A DNA stretch of 64,000 nucleotides. Origin: an uncultured Latescibacterota bacterium. Lineage in GTDB: Bacteria; Latescibacterota; UBA2968; UBA8231. The notes under the pieces are model-generated. The model saw only the letters and a program-made list of their open reading frames with translations, made no database searches and was not told the DNA's origin. Of the stretch, positions 10,670 through 20,500 are shown piece by piece (positions within the stretch are counted from its first letter, which is position 1; every line of letters begins with the position of its first letter). The stretch lies in contig OY282352.1 in the NCBI GenBank assembly GCA_958295495.1, forward strand, positions 1,736,001 through 1,800,000, read 5' to 3'. The position numbers and the translations under genes are program-made.

Positions 10670-11650
10670 ATGTCCCTGCAAATGCGCGTGGGTCTGGGCC
10701 AGTTCAACGAACTCACCGCTGAAAAGCTCGCCTTTATCAAGCAGATGGGCTGCGACGATTTCCTGATGAATACCCCCAAGCTCCCTGGCGACAAGCAATG
10801 GGAATACGACGACTTGGCCGCCCTCAAAAAGCGGGCCGACGACGCCGAGCTGCGGCTGATGGCCCTCGAAAACGTCCCCACATCGTTTTACGACGAGATC
10901 ATGCTCGGCCAAACCGGCCGCCAAGAACAGCTCCAGCAGATGATCGCCACCGTGCGGAATATGGGCCGGGCCGGCATCCCAATTTTGGGCTACCACTGGA
11001 TTCCCAACAGCGTCTGGCGCACGCCCGAGCCAGCGACCTTGCGCGGCGGTGCCCGCGCTACTCGCTTTGCCCTCGCCGAGCACGACCCGGACCAACTGAC
11101 CCACGGCCGCGTCTTCACCCACGACGAGATGTGGGAAAACTACTGCTGGTATTTGGAGCGCATCCTGCCCGTAGCCGAGGAAGCTGATGTGCGCCTAGCC
11201 CTACACCCGGACGACCCACCCACCGGCACGACCCTCGGTGGCATAGCGCGGATATGTAGTTCTTTCGACGACTTCAAGCGCAACATGGACACCTTCGACA
11301 GCCCGCATCACGGCCTCGACTTCTGCATGGGGTGCTGGTCGGAGATGGGCGGCCACGGCAACGTCATCCGCGCCGTGCGCCACTTTGGCGGCCAAAAGAA
11401 AATCATCTACATCCACTTCCGCGACGTCATCGGGCCGGTGGAGGACTTCCACGAGACCTTCATCGACTGCGGTCAAGTCGATACTTTCGAGGTCGTCCAA
11501 ACGCTCAAAGCGGTCGGTTTCGACGGCTTTATGATCACCGATCACGTGCCCCATATTGTCGATGACTCGCCTTGGGGACACAGAGGGCGCGCCCATTGCG
11601 TGGGCTTTATGCAGGCCCTCATCCAAGTGGTCAACAAGCTCGGCGCGTGA
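10670..11650 (+). CDS. Mannonate dehydratase-like (UxuA-type) TIM-barrel protein
   Basis: 326 residues. The blocks ALHPDDPPTGTTLGGIARI, LDFCMGCWSEMGG, IHFRDVIG and MITDHVP match the UxuA family of metal-dependent dehydratases that convert D-mannonate to 2-keto-3-deoxygluconate in hexuronate breakdown. His in LHPDDPP, Cys in CMGC, His in HFRD and Asp/His in TDHVP are the expected metal or catalytic positions. It is shorter than E. coli UxuA (about 394), as is common for divergent homologues, so the substrate may be a different sugar acid. GGAGG at 10658 sets the ATG at 10670. Confidence 0.8.
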   Translation: MSLQMRVGLGQFNELTAEKLAFIKQMGCDDFLMNTPKLPGDKQWEYDDLAALKKRADDAELRLMALENVPTSFYDEIMLGQTGRQEQLQQMIATVRNMGRAGIPILGYHWIPNSVWRTPEPATLRGGARATRFALAEHDPDQLTHGRVFTHDEMWENYCWYLERILPVAEEADVRLALHPDDPPTGTTLGGIARICSSFDDFKRNMDTFDSPHHGLDFCMGCWSEMGGHGNVIRAVRHFGGQKKIIYIHFRDVIGPVEDFHETFIDCGQVDTFEVVQTLKAVGFDGFMITDHVPHIVDDSPWGHRGRAHCVGFMQALIQVVNKLGA

Positions 11651-11653
11651 CCT

Positions 11654-11813
11654 GTGGGCCGGATCGCCGTTATCTTCAGCGACCTCAACATTAGCTGGTT
11701 CTGGGGCAACCTCAACGCCGATGGCCGCAACCGCAGCTTACAGTTCGGCCAACCTCTTGATCTACGCGCTGGCGCAAAAATACGCGGGCCGGCCCTTGCC
11801 CTTCAGGTGTTAA
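11654..11813 (+). pseudogene. Frameshifted C-terminal remnant of a DUF4159 protein
   Basis: Two frames together read like the end of DUF4159: frame A from 11654 gives RIAVIFSDLNISWFWGN...RSLQFG, and from about 11750 frame B gives ANLLIYALAQKYAGRPLPF followed by TAA at 11811. The order (iron-strand 'IFSD', Trp, then GxNLLIYAL) matches the C-terminus of the intact DUF4159 gene at 23481 (LVGVYSMRNYADFW...LGVNFLVYALTR). The N-terminal four-fifths is missing and a one- or two-base shift breaks the rest. It fills the gap before the EamA gene. Confidence 0.5.
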
Positions 11814-11814
11814 G

Positions 11815-12702
11815 ATGAGCGCTGTCACCGCGGCGCACTCCGCCCAAGTTCGCGCCGATCTCCTGCTCCTGCTCACGGCCCTGATCTGGGGCTTCGCCTT
11901 CGTTGCCCAGCGCGTCGGCATGGAGCACATCGGCCCCTTCTTCTTCAATGGCGTGCGCTTTGCCCTCGGCTGCTTGCCGCTTTTGCCCTTTGTCCTGCGA
12001 ACCGCCGCCACACCCCTTGCATCCCGCATCCGTCGCGCCGCCCCGGGCGGCCTGCTCGCCGGGCTTTTCCTCTTTGCCGCCGCTTCCCTGCAACAGGTCG
12101 GCATCTGCTACACTACAGCCGGCAAGGCCGGATTCATCACTGGGCTATACGTAATTCTGGTGCCGATCCTCGCCTTGTTGCTACGGTATCGCAGTCGCCG
12201 CAGCACCTGGACCGGCACTCTGGTGGCGACCGCCGGCCTGTACCTGCTGAGCGTGGAGCCGCCACTGGCCATTGCCCGCGGCGACGCGCTCGTGCTCGCA
12301 AGCGCGTTCTTTTGGGCCGGGCACGTGCTGGTCATCGGCAGCCTTTCGCGCCAGCTCGATTGGGCCATGCTGGCTTTTTTGCAATTCCTCGTCTGCTCGC
12401 TCCTCAGCGCGGCCCTCGCCATCGGCACCGAGCCTATCGCCCTGAAACCGCTCGTCGATGCGGCCGTACCCGTGTTTTACGGGGGCGTACTGTCGGTGGG
12501 CGTCGCCTATACCTTGCAGGTGGTGGCTCAGCGGCGGGCGGCCCCCAGCCACGCGGCCATCATCCTCAGTCTGGAGACGGTTTTCGCCGCGTTGGGGGGG
12601 TGGCTTTTGCTAAACGAGGACATGCCCTTGCGCGGGCTGGTCGGGTGTGGGCTGATGTTGGCGGGGATGCTGATCTCGCAGGTGGGATTGAGGCGGCGAT
12701 AA
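11815..12702 (+). CDS. EamA/DMT-family transporter
   Basis: 295-residue inner-membrane protein of the drug/metabolite transporter superfamily with about ten hydrophobic segments forming two EamA repeats. LLLLTALIWGFAFVAQRVG opens repeat 1, GKAGFITGLYVILVPI is the conserved mid-segment, and SLETVFAALGGWLLLNEDM (repeat 2, SLEPVFA-like) is diagnostic. Members export amino acids, sugars or metabolites; the substrate cannot be deduced. No Shine-Dalgarno sequence is obvious at the ATG (11815). Confidence 0.9.
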   Translation: MSAVTAAHSAQVRADLLLLLTALIWGFAFVAQRVGMEHIGPFFFNGVRFALGCLPLLPFVLRTAATPLASRIRRAAPGGLLAGLFLFAAASLQQVGICYTTAGKAGFITGLYVILVPILALLLRYRSRRSTWTGTLVATAGLYLLSVEPPLAIARGDALVLASAFFWAGHVLVIGSLSRQLDWAMLAFLQFLVCSLLSAALAIGTEPIALKPLVDAAVPVFYGGVLSVGVAYTLQVVAQRRAAPSHAAIILSLETVFAALGGWLLLNEDMPLRGLVGCGLMLAGMLISQVGLRRR

Positions 12703-12711
12703 AACAAAGGT

Positions 12712-12830
12712 TTACCGCGACCGACCCGCCTCCCCGTCAAAGAGCAAGCGGAACCCCAGATTAATCGCACCCTTGTCCTCAATGTGCTTGCCGCGGAACG
12801 ACGAGGTTGTATAGCGCGGCATGCGCGGTT
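12712..12830 (-). pseudogene. Possible 3' remnant of a formylglycine-generating-enzyme-like gene
   Basis: On the minus strand the gap between the EamA and PHP genes reads PRYTTSSFRGKHIEDKG followed by AINLGFRLLFDGEAGRSR and a stop at 12712. The R...GFRL ending resembles the C-terminus of SUMF1/FGE-type proteins, which activate sulfatases. Only this tail is recognisable and upstream the frame loses similarity. Weak call. Confidence 0.22.
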
Positions 12831-12977
12831 GACCCGCTGCTCGTCGATCTGGTCCATAGTCTGGGCTTTGACGGGGAGGGCGCGGTGTTCGGCCTTGCTG
12901 AGCACCCTCATTATACATACTATGCCGTTCAACGCTGGCAATCCACGCTAAACTCTGCACCTAGAGAAAGGATCAAA

Positions 12978-13946
12978 ATGTCTGATATCGCACCTAAGGG
13001 CGCACTGACCAACCCGTTTTCCCTCAGCACGGACGATGGCTACACCTGGCTCAAGGGCAATCTCCACTCGCACACCACCAATTCCGACGGCAAAGCCGCG
13101 CCCCAAGAGCGACTCGACGGCTACGTCGGCCAAGGCTACGACTTCCTCTGTCTGTCCGATCACCACAAAATCACCTTTATCGATACCGTGCAGGCCCCCA
13201 GCGACTTCGTGCTCATTCAAGGGGCCGAACTGCACCCGGACAACCCCTTCGGCGGCCAGCGGCACCATTTCGTCTGTCTCCATATCCACGAGGACATAGA
13301 CGCCGAGAAGATGCCGCCCCAGCACGTCATCAATGAGGTCCGACGCCAAGGCGGTGCGGTCTGGCTGGCCCATCCCCATTGGAGTTCGGTCAATATCCTG
13401 CGCGACGCACTGCCGCTCACTGGGTTCGCCGGTATCGAGGTCTTCAACACCACCTGTCGCTGCGCCGGACGCGGCGAGTCGAGCGTGCATTGGGACGACT
13501 GGATGGAGCTAGAGGATCGTCTCTATCCCGCGCTGGCCAACGACGATTCGCACGCCCTCGAAGCCGACCAGCGCGACACGTACCAGGGCTGGACCTACGT
13601 CCGCGTCAAAGAGCGCACCGCCGACGCAATCGTTGCCGCCCTAGTCGCGGGCGCGTCGTACGGCAGCACCGGCCCGGCAATCCACGACATCCAGCTTCGT
13701 CGCACCGACCGCGAAGGCGACGAGCGCACACAGGTCGAAGCCACGGTGTCCTGCTCGCCAGCGCAGCGCATCGCGGCGGTGTCCGATCTCTTCGGTGCCG
13801 AGTACCATCAGCACGGCTCCCTCTTCGAGACCGCGACCTTCGCACTCAGGGCCAATGTGCGCTGGGTGCGCTTCGAGGTCATCGACAGCCGAGGCCACAA
13901 GGCGTGGTCCAATCCGTTTGATCTGACCGCACTCGCACGGGCCTGA
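12978..13946 (+). CDS. PHP-domain metal-dependent phosphoesterase
   Basis: 322-residue protein; ATG at 12978 follows GAGAAAGGA, and the longer frame from 12807 adds only non-conserved residues. The PHP (polymerase and histidinol phosphatase) fold is shown by LHSHTTNSDG (about 31-40), LCLSDHHK, QGAELHPD, LAHPHW and ANDDSHA, together giving the cluster of His/Asp metal ligands. The C-terminal 100 residues form a beta-rich domain. Stand-alone PHP proteins hydrolyse phosphoesters or nucleotides; the substrate is unknown. It lies upstream of the two tandem paralogues. Confidence 0.85.
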   Translation: MSDIAPKGALTNPFSLSTDDGYTWLKGNLHSHTTNSDGKAAPQERLDGYVGQGYDFLCLSDHHKITFIDTVQAPSDFVLIQGAELHPDNPFGGQRHHFVCLHIHEDIDAEKMPPQHVINEVRRQGGAVWLAHPHWSSVNILRDALPLTGFAGIEVFNTTCRCAGRGESSVHWDDWMELEDRLYPALANDDSHALEADQRDTYQGWTYVRVKERTADAIVAALVAGASYGSTGPAIHDIQLRRTDREGDERTQVEATVSCSPAQRIAAVSDLFGAEYHQHGSLFETATFALRANVRWVRFEVIDSRGHKAWSNPFDLTALARA

Positions 13947-13981
13947 TCGTACCCACCACCCCCTGTCGAGGGACCAATCTC

Positions 13982-15175
13982 ATGGCCGACCGCCCCCAAA
14001 TCGCCGGCATCGTCACCGAATACCGCAAGTACTCCCACGCCCAGCACATCTGCGACCGCTTCCTCGAAGGCTACGGCTGGAATGGCCGGCACCACCACCC
14101 GCCCATGGAACTGGTCTCGCTGTACGTGGATCAGCGTCCCGAAGGCGATCTGAGCGGGGAGCGGACGACCCGCTTTCCGCAGCTAACGATCTACCCCACC
14201 GTCGCCGACGCCCTCACCTTGGGCGGCGCAGACTTGGCCGTCGATGGCGTCCTACTCATCGGCGAGCACGGCACCTATGGGCACAACGAAAAGGGCCAGC
14301 ACCTCTACCCGCGCTACGAGCTTTTCAAACAGATCGCCTCGGTCTATCGCACGACCGGCAGGAGCGCACCTGTGTTCAACGACAAGCATCTTTCTTGGAA
14401 CTGGGACTGGTGCCAAGAGATGTACGATGTCTCACGCGAACTCGATTTCGCCTTTATGGCCGGCTCCTCGTTGCCCGTTACCTCGCGCACTCCCTCGCTC
14501 GACATGCCCCTTGGTGCCGAGGTCGAAGAAGCGGTCTGCGTCTGCTATGGCGGCGTCGATAGCTATGACTTCCACGGGCTGGAGACCTTGCAGTGCATGG
14601 TCGAGCGCAGAAAGGGCGGCGAGACGGGCGTCATAAGGCTCCGGGCCTACCGCGACGATGCCTTCTGGCAAGCCCATGCCGCGGGCGCGTGGTCGCCCGC
14701 GCTCTTTGAAGCCTGCCTCTGCCGCAGCCACACCCTCACTCCGGCAAGACCGGGGTTCAACAACCCTTTCCCCACCATCGACGAACTCAAGCACCTAGCC
14801 GAAAGCCCCGTTGCCTACCAGTACGAACACGCCGACGGCCTCCGCTCGACCATGATCCTTATGAACGGGCTAGTCCAAGATTTCAACTTTGCCGCTCGGC
14901 TCAAGGGACGGGACGAGCCGTTCTCGACTCAGATGTACTTGCCCATGCCCCCAGCCCGCACTACGCTCGCCAATTTCTTCAGCCCGCTGGTCAACAACAT
15001 CGAGCTTATGTTCCTGACCGGCAAAGCCACCTATCCGGTTGAACGCACCCTGCTCACTTCGGGCTTGGTCATCGCCGGCGTCGATAGCCTCCACCAAGAT
15101 CAGACCCCAGTCGAGACGCCCCATCTAAACATCGCCTATCAGGCCACCGCAGAATCTACCTTCTGGAGAACCTAG
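13982..15175 (+). CDS. Conserved uncharacterised protein, paralogue 1
   Basis: 397-residue protein of a family I know only as uncharacterised in planctomycete- and candidate-phylum genomes. Conserved stretches: AGIVTEYRKYSHAQHICDRF near the N-terminus, VSLYVDQRPEGDLS, TIYPTVADALTLGG, VLLIGEHGTYGHNEKGQ, FNDKHLSW, MAGSSLPVT and ETLQCMVERRKGGETGV. The alternation of strands and helices and the 'YPTVADAL' block suggest a Rossmann-like fold distantly like Gfo/Idh/MocA enzymes, but no dinucleotide glycine motif is visible. The next gene encodes a clear paralogue. Probably part of a sugar-related operon (PHP protein upstream, aldo/keto reductase downstream). Confidence 0.75.
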   Translation: MADRPQIAGIVTEYRKYSHAQHICDRFLEGYGWNGRHHHPPMELVSLYVDQRPEGDLSGERTTRFPQLTIYPTVADALTLGGADLAVDGVLLIGEHGTYGHNEKGQHLYPRYELFKQIASVYRTTGRSAPVFNDKHLSWNWDWCQEMYDVSRELDFAFMAGSSLPVTSRTPSLDMPLGAEVEEAVCVCYGGVDSYDFHGLETLQCMVERRKGGETGVIRLRAYRDDAFWQAHAAGAWSPALFEACLCRSHTLTPARPGFNNPFPTIDELKHLAESPVAYQYEHADGLRSTMILMNGLVQDFNFAARLKGRDEPFSTQMYLPMPPARTTLANFFSPLVNNIELMFLTGKATYPVERTLLTSGLVIAGVDSLHQDQTPVETPHLNIAYQATAESTFWRT

Positions 15176-15276
15176 GATGCCCCTGCTGTTCCTCAGCAGA
15201 TCGCTATAAGGGCAAGCCCCCACCGTTTCACAACCACCGAACCCCCTCACCTCTTTCCCCGGAGCCTTCCTTTCTC

Positions 15277-16458
15277 ATGGCCACCAAACGCATCGCCGTC
15301 ATCGCTACCATCTATCGCTACCTCTCGCACGCCCAGCACTTTGCCGACCGCTTCTTAGTTGGCTATCCCTACGGCGGCCGCTGGCACCGCCCCGACTGCA
15401 AAATCGTCTCGCTCTACGTCGATCAGCAACCCGAAGGCGATCAAAGCCAAGACCGGGCACGCGAATTCGGCTTTGCAGTGTACCCTACCATTGCCGAGGC
15501 CCTGCGCTGCGGCGGCGACGAACTGGCTTGCGACGCGGTACTGATCATCGGCGAGCACGGCGAGTACCCCAAAAACGACAAAGGACAGGTTCTGTACCCG
15601 CGCTACGAGTTCTTCAAAGAATGCGTCGAGGTCTTTGAAGAAGACGGCCGCACCGCGCCCATCTACAACGACAAGCACCTTTCCTACAGCTTCGACAAGG
15701 CCCGGGAAATGGTCGCCGACGGTCACCGGCTCGGCTTCCCGATCCTCGCCGGTTCCTCGCTGCCGGTCACTTGGCGTCTGCCCGATGTCGAGCTGCCTTT
15801 GGGCTGCCAGCTCGAAGCGGCACTAATGGTTGGCTGTGGCGGCTCCGACCCGATGGACTACCACGCGCTAGAGGCCATGCAGTGCATGATTGAGCGCCGC
15901 TCCGGCGGCGAGACCGGCGTCAAATCCGTGCAATTGATCGAAGGAGACGACGTGTGGAAAGCGGGCGAGAAAGGGCGCTATTCGCTGGAATTGCTCGAAT
16001 CCGCCCTCTCGCGCAGCGACTCCCCTTGCGGCAAAACCGACGAGGACGGCCGCACCCAAGACTTGCTGGGCAACGGCGAGTTGCCCCGGCTCGTCAAAGA
16101 GCCGGCCGCGTACTTCATCGAGCACAACGACGGCCTCAAGACGACCCTCTTGATGCTCAACGGCGCCGTCCGCGACTACTGCTTCGCCTGCAAGCTCGCT
16201 GGCGAGGCTGACCCCATCTCGACCCAGTTCTTCTTGCCGCCGACGCCCAACGTCACGTACTCGGCCTGTCTGGTGGCCAAAATATGGGAAATGATCGAGA
16301 CCGGCCGCGCCCCTTTTCCCGCCGAGCGCACCCTAATCGTCAGCGGCGCACTCGAAAGCTGCCTGACCTCCAAGGTGGAGGGCCACAAGCGGCTCGAAAC
16401 GCCCCACCTCAAAGTAGAGTACCAAGCACCAGCCAAATCGCATCACGGCCGCTTCTAG
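15277..16458 (+). CDS. Conserved uncharacterised protein, paralogue 2
   Basis: 393-residue paralogue of the preceding gene, sharing the block order ATIYRYLSHAQHFADRFL, VSLYVDQQPEGDQS, VYPTIAEALRCGGDELACD, IIGEHGEYPKNDKGQ, YNDKHLSYSFDKAREM, LAGSSLPVTWR, EAMQCMIERRSGGETGV and the C-terminal ETPHLKVEYQAP. The two genes are separated by 101 bases and probably arose by tandem duplication followed by divergence. GGAGCC lies 12 bases before the ATG. Function unknown; the conserved His/Asp/Glu positions would suit a metal or sugar site, which is inference. Confidence 0.75.
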   Translation: MATKRIAVIATIYRYLSHAQHFADRFLVGYPYGGRWHRPDCKIVSLYVDQQPEGDQSQDRAREFGFAVYPTIAEALRCGGDELACDAVLIIGEHGEYPKNDKGQVLYPRYEFFKECVEVFEEDGRTAPIYNDKHLSYSFDKAREMVADGHRLGFPILAGSSLPVTWRLPDVELPLGCQLEAALMVGCGGSDPMDYHALEAMQCMIERRSGGETGVKSVQLIEGDDVWKAGEKGRYSLELLESALSRSDSPCGKTDEDGRTQDLLGNGELPRLVKEPAAYFIEHNDGLKTTLLMLNGAVRDYCFACKLAGEADPISTQFFLPPTPNVTYSACLVAKIWEMIETGRAPFPAERTLIVSGALESCLTSKVEGHKRLETPHLKVEYQAPAKSHHGRF

Positions 16459-16527
16459 TCGGCGAAGCCATGCCAAATGGTCGGAGCAAACGCATAACGA
16501 CAGCACCTGCAAACGAAAGGAAACCTC

Positions 16528-17547
16528 ATGTCCACCATCCCCACGCGCTCTTTGCGCACCAGCGTCGAGCTAAGCACACTCGGCTTTGGCGGTGCCCCTT
16601 TAGGCGAGCTTTTCGATCCGGTCAGCGAAACCCAAGCCCAAGCCACCCTGCAAGCGGCTTGGGACGCTGGCATCCGCTATTACGACACCGCCCCGTTCTA
16701 CGGCTACGGCAAAAGCGAGCACCGCCTCGGCCACTTTCTCCGCCAGCAGGAGCGCGGCGACTTCGTGCTCTCGACCAAGGTCGGCCGGGTGCTCACCGCC
16801 ACCCGCGACCTCGATTCTTTTAAGAAGGGCTTCTGGATTGGCGGCCTGCCCTTCGACTTCCGCTTCGACTACGGGTACGACGGCATCATGCGCTCGTGGG
16901 AAGACAGCTTGCAGCGGCTGGGCCTCAACTCCATTGACCTGCTGTTGATCCACGACCTCGACAGCTTCTTCCACGACAGCGAGCAGCGCTTCTCCGCCCA
17001 CCTCAACCACCTAATCACCAGCGGCTGGCGCGCCCTCGACGAGCTGCGCTCCCAAGGGCTGATCAAGGCCGTCGGCGCGGGTCTCAACCGCATGGGGGCC
17101 ATGCCGCGCCTGCTCGACGGGGTGGATCTGGACTTCTGCATCGTCGCCATGCCCTATACGCTCTTGGACCAAGACTCCCTCGACGAGGAGTTCCTCCTCT
17201 GCGAGGAGCGCGACGTGCGCATCGTCATCGGCGCGGTTTTCGCTTCCGGCATCCTCGCCTCCGGCCCGGTTGAAGGCGCTCGTTACGCCTATGACACAGC
17301 CCCGCCCGAAATCCTCGAAAAGACCCGTCGCATCCAAGCCGTCTGCCAGCGGCACGACGTGCCCTTGCCCGCCGCGGCCATGCAGTTCCCGCTCGGGCAT
17401 CCCCTCGTCTCGGCCATCATCCCCGGCGCACTCATACCGGAGCACATCGACACCAATGCACAGTGGTTTAAGTGGGCAATACCAACGGAGTTGTGGGCCG
17501 AGCTAAAGGCCGAAGGATTGCTGCGGGCAGACGCCCCGACGCCGTGA
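16528..17547 (+). CDS. Aldo/keto reductase, D-threo-aldose 1-dehydrogenase-like
   Basis: 339-residue AKR. LGFGGAPLGELFDPVSE and AGIRYYDTAPFYGYGKSEHR are typical of the D-threo-aldose (L-fucose) 1-dehydrogenase subgroup. The catalytic tetrad is visible: Asp in YYDTAP, Tyr in FYGYG, Lys in STKVGR and His in LLIHDLD. It would oxidise an aldose to its lactone with NAD(P)+ in the cytoplasm. It follows the two uncharacterised paralogues on the same strand by 69 bases, so a shared sugar-oxidation role is likely. Confidence 0.88.
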   Translation: MSTIPTRSLRTSVELSTLGFGGAPLGELFDPVSETQAQATLQAAWDAGIRYYDTAPFYGYGKSEHRLGHFLRQQERGDFVLSTKVGRVLTATRDLDSFKKGFWIGGLPFDFRFDYGYDGIMRSWEDSLQRLGLNSIDLLLIHDLDSFFHDSEQRFSAHLNHLITSGWRALDELRSQGLIKAVGAGLNRMGAMPRLLDGVDLDFCIVAMPYTLLDQDSLDEEFLLCEERDVRIVIGAVFASGILASGPVEGARYAYDTAPPEILEKTRRIQAVCQRHDVPLPAAAMQFPLGHPLVSAIIPGALIPEHIDTNAQWFKWAIPTELWAELKAEGLLRADAPTP

Positions 17548-17588
17548 GGGAATTGGGAAAACAACCATAGAGAGAGGATATGTGAGCT

Positions 17589-20500
17589 ATGAACCATGCC
17601 GCCCCGAACGGGAAGAAGGCATTTAATCACATCCTTGGACAGCACTACACGGTCTTCGACGGACTGGCCGGGATGCACGTGGAAGACATCTACCAAGACC
17701 GCCGCGGTCTTCTCTGGATCGCCACGGCCGATGGCGGCGTGAGCCGGTTCGACGGAGCGCACTTCGATACCTTTGGCTTGTCGGACGGAATGCCCCGTCT
17801 CATGGTAATGGCGATTGCCGAGGACCAAGACGGGCGACTGCTTTTCGGTACGCTGGGCGGCGGGCTGGCCGTATATGACGGGCAGGGGTTTCAGGTGTAC
17901 ACCACCGAGCACGGACTGCCGTCCAACGAGATTCTGAGTCTGCAACCCCAAGCCGATGGCTCAATGCGGATGCTGACCGGTGCCGGGATAGGCCGGTTCG
18001 CTGATGGCCAGTGCGTAGAGCGCGTGACAGAAATTGCGGGTCAGCCGCTAGGAGCGGTGTACGACATGGCGACCGACGCGGCCGGTACGACGTGGTTGGC
18101 GACGCGGGAGCGAGGGGTTCTCAGCCTAGAGGGTCGGCCCCTGAGTGGGGACTCCGGCACGGGAAACGGCGCGATGCAGTGGCCTTGGAAATTTGCCCAA
18201 GGCACCTCCGGCCCTCTTTGGATCGCCTTTTGCTACACTGGCCCCGAACCCGTTATAGGCTGCTATGATCCAGACAGCAACCAACTCGAACTCATCGAGG
18301 TGGACGACCACGCCGAGGGGGCGGAGGTCGTACCGCACGGTACGCGGCATGTGCGAGTGGATGATAGAGGCTTGCTGTGGATGACCCGCCGGGGCGTACT
18401 GGTGTACGACGGACAGGCTTGGCATCCATTCTCCACCCGGTTGCCGGATAGCCACTTTTCGGATACGCGGCTGACGTACGAGGACCGCGAGGGGAATATC
18501 TGGTTGGGGCTTTGGGGCGGCGGGCTGGTTTTTTGCGATCCGGTCAGCGTCCAGCTATATACCCAAGCCGATGGCCTGCCCGACTGCGAGGTCCAGTGTC
18601 TGGGCGAAGACCGCGAAGGTCGGCTATGGATCGGTACGATGGGGGGCCTAGCCTGCCGCGAAGACGACCAGATTCGCCCGATGGATCCAAGGCGGACGGT
18701 CTCAACTCTGGTGGTAGATCGACAGGGGCAGGTCTGGAGCGGAGGACCCGAAGGACAGATATTCAAGGCGACCGGTGGAGAGGCCCAAGGGCTTGAGGTG
18801 GCCGGGACGACCCACACTGAAGAAATCACGGGGTTATGGGAAGACCAAGCAGGGGGCCTAAGCGTCTGCACGTCCGCGGGGCGATTGGGGCGGATTGAAG
18901 AAGACCGTTTTATAGAACTCGAGGAGCGGTTGCCCCACGATTGCGCCGTCGTACTGCAGAATGGAGCAGGTCCCCTCTGGATCGGCCTCAGTAGGAAAAA
19001 GTCAGCCCTCTGCTATTATAAGGACGGCCATTTCCACACGCCCAATATAACCGGCGTGGAAAACATCGCGGATGTGAGGGCTTTGTGCGAGTACCAAGGC
19101 TTACTCTGGGTAGGGACCGAGAACCACGGCCTGTTCGCCCTAGACCACGCTTCCGAGGAGGTCCGCCGGTTTACGGTGGATCAGGGGACGCTGTCCGTCA
19201 ATGGTATCTCGGCTCTGGTGAACGATCCGCAAGGCGGTATGTGGATTGGGACCAGCGGCGGGGGCGTCCTGAAGTACGACGGCCAAACCTTCCAGAGCAT
19301 CCGACTGGGACAGGGAGCGTTGGAAAATATCGTCGAGGCCATTGTGCGCGATAGCCAAGGCCGGCTGTGGTTCGGGACGCGGGCTGGTCTCATTGCTTAT
19401 CAGCCCGGGGAGACGCCACCTCGCATCCTACTCCGCCAAGTCGTGGCCGGGCGGACTTGGGACGAACCCCAAGCCGTGGCCTGCCCAGATACCACACCCG
19501 AGATTAAGTTCCACTTCCAAGGCATCAGTTTCAGGAGCGGGGCCGGGCAGATGCGCTACAGCCACCGGCTCGTCGGCCACGGCCCGGCAGAAGAGTGGAG
19601 CGCGTTCACGCCCGCCAATAGGACGACGTACCAAGACGTGCCGGCCGGCCTGTTCCACTTTGAGGTGCGGACCGTAGATCGGGATGGCTTGATGTCGGAC
19701 GTAGCCCGCCTAGAGGTGCGAGTGGTCCCCACCCACCTCCGGCGCTTAGAGGAAATGCTGCGGGTCTCGCATCAGGGTTTTCTCAGCCAGAGTCCGGCCA
19801 TGGCACAGCTTCTCGCTAAAATTGGCTCAATGGCTAAGACGGATATGACGGTGCTGGTGCTGGGCGAGACCGGAGTGGGCAAGGGGGTGTTGGCGCGGCT
19901 TCTTCACAACCTTAGCTCGCGCCGAACTAACCCCTTTATATCTGTCAATTGCGGGGGCCTGTCCGCCGGGCTGGTAGAAAACGAACTGTTCGGCCACGAG
20001 AAGGGGGCCTTTACCAGCGCGCATGCCCAAAAAATCGGCTACTTCGAACGGGCTAATGGCGGCACCTTGTTCCTCGACGAGGTGGGCGATTTGCCCTTCG
20101 AGTCCCAACGGACCTTGCTCCACATCTTAGAGGAGGGGCACCTGACGCGCGTCGGCGGCGAGAAGCTCATCCCGATAGATGTGCGGATCGTTGCTGCGAC
20201 CAACAAGGTGATGGAAGAGGCCATTCAGGCGAAAGAGTTCCGGGAGGATCTGTTCTATCGGCTGAGCGTACTCTCAGCAGTAGTGCCGCCCCTGCGGGAG
20301 CGTCGGGAGGATATCCCGCTCTTAGCGGCGCACTTTGCGAGCCAGTGTGCCCAAAAACTGGGGCGGCCGGTGCCGATCCTAAGCGACGAGGCAATCGCGC
20401 ACTTGCAGGGATATGCTTGGCCGGGGAATGTGCGTGAATTGGAGCATCTGATACAGCAGGCGGTGGCGCTGAGCAACGGGGATGTCATTCAGGCGGAGGA

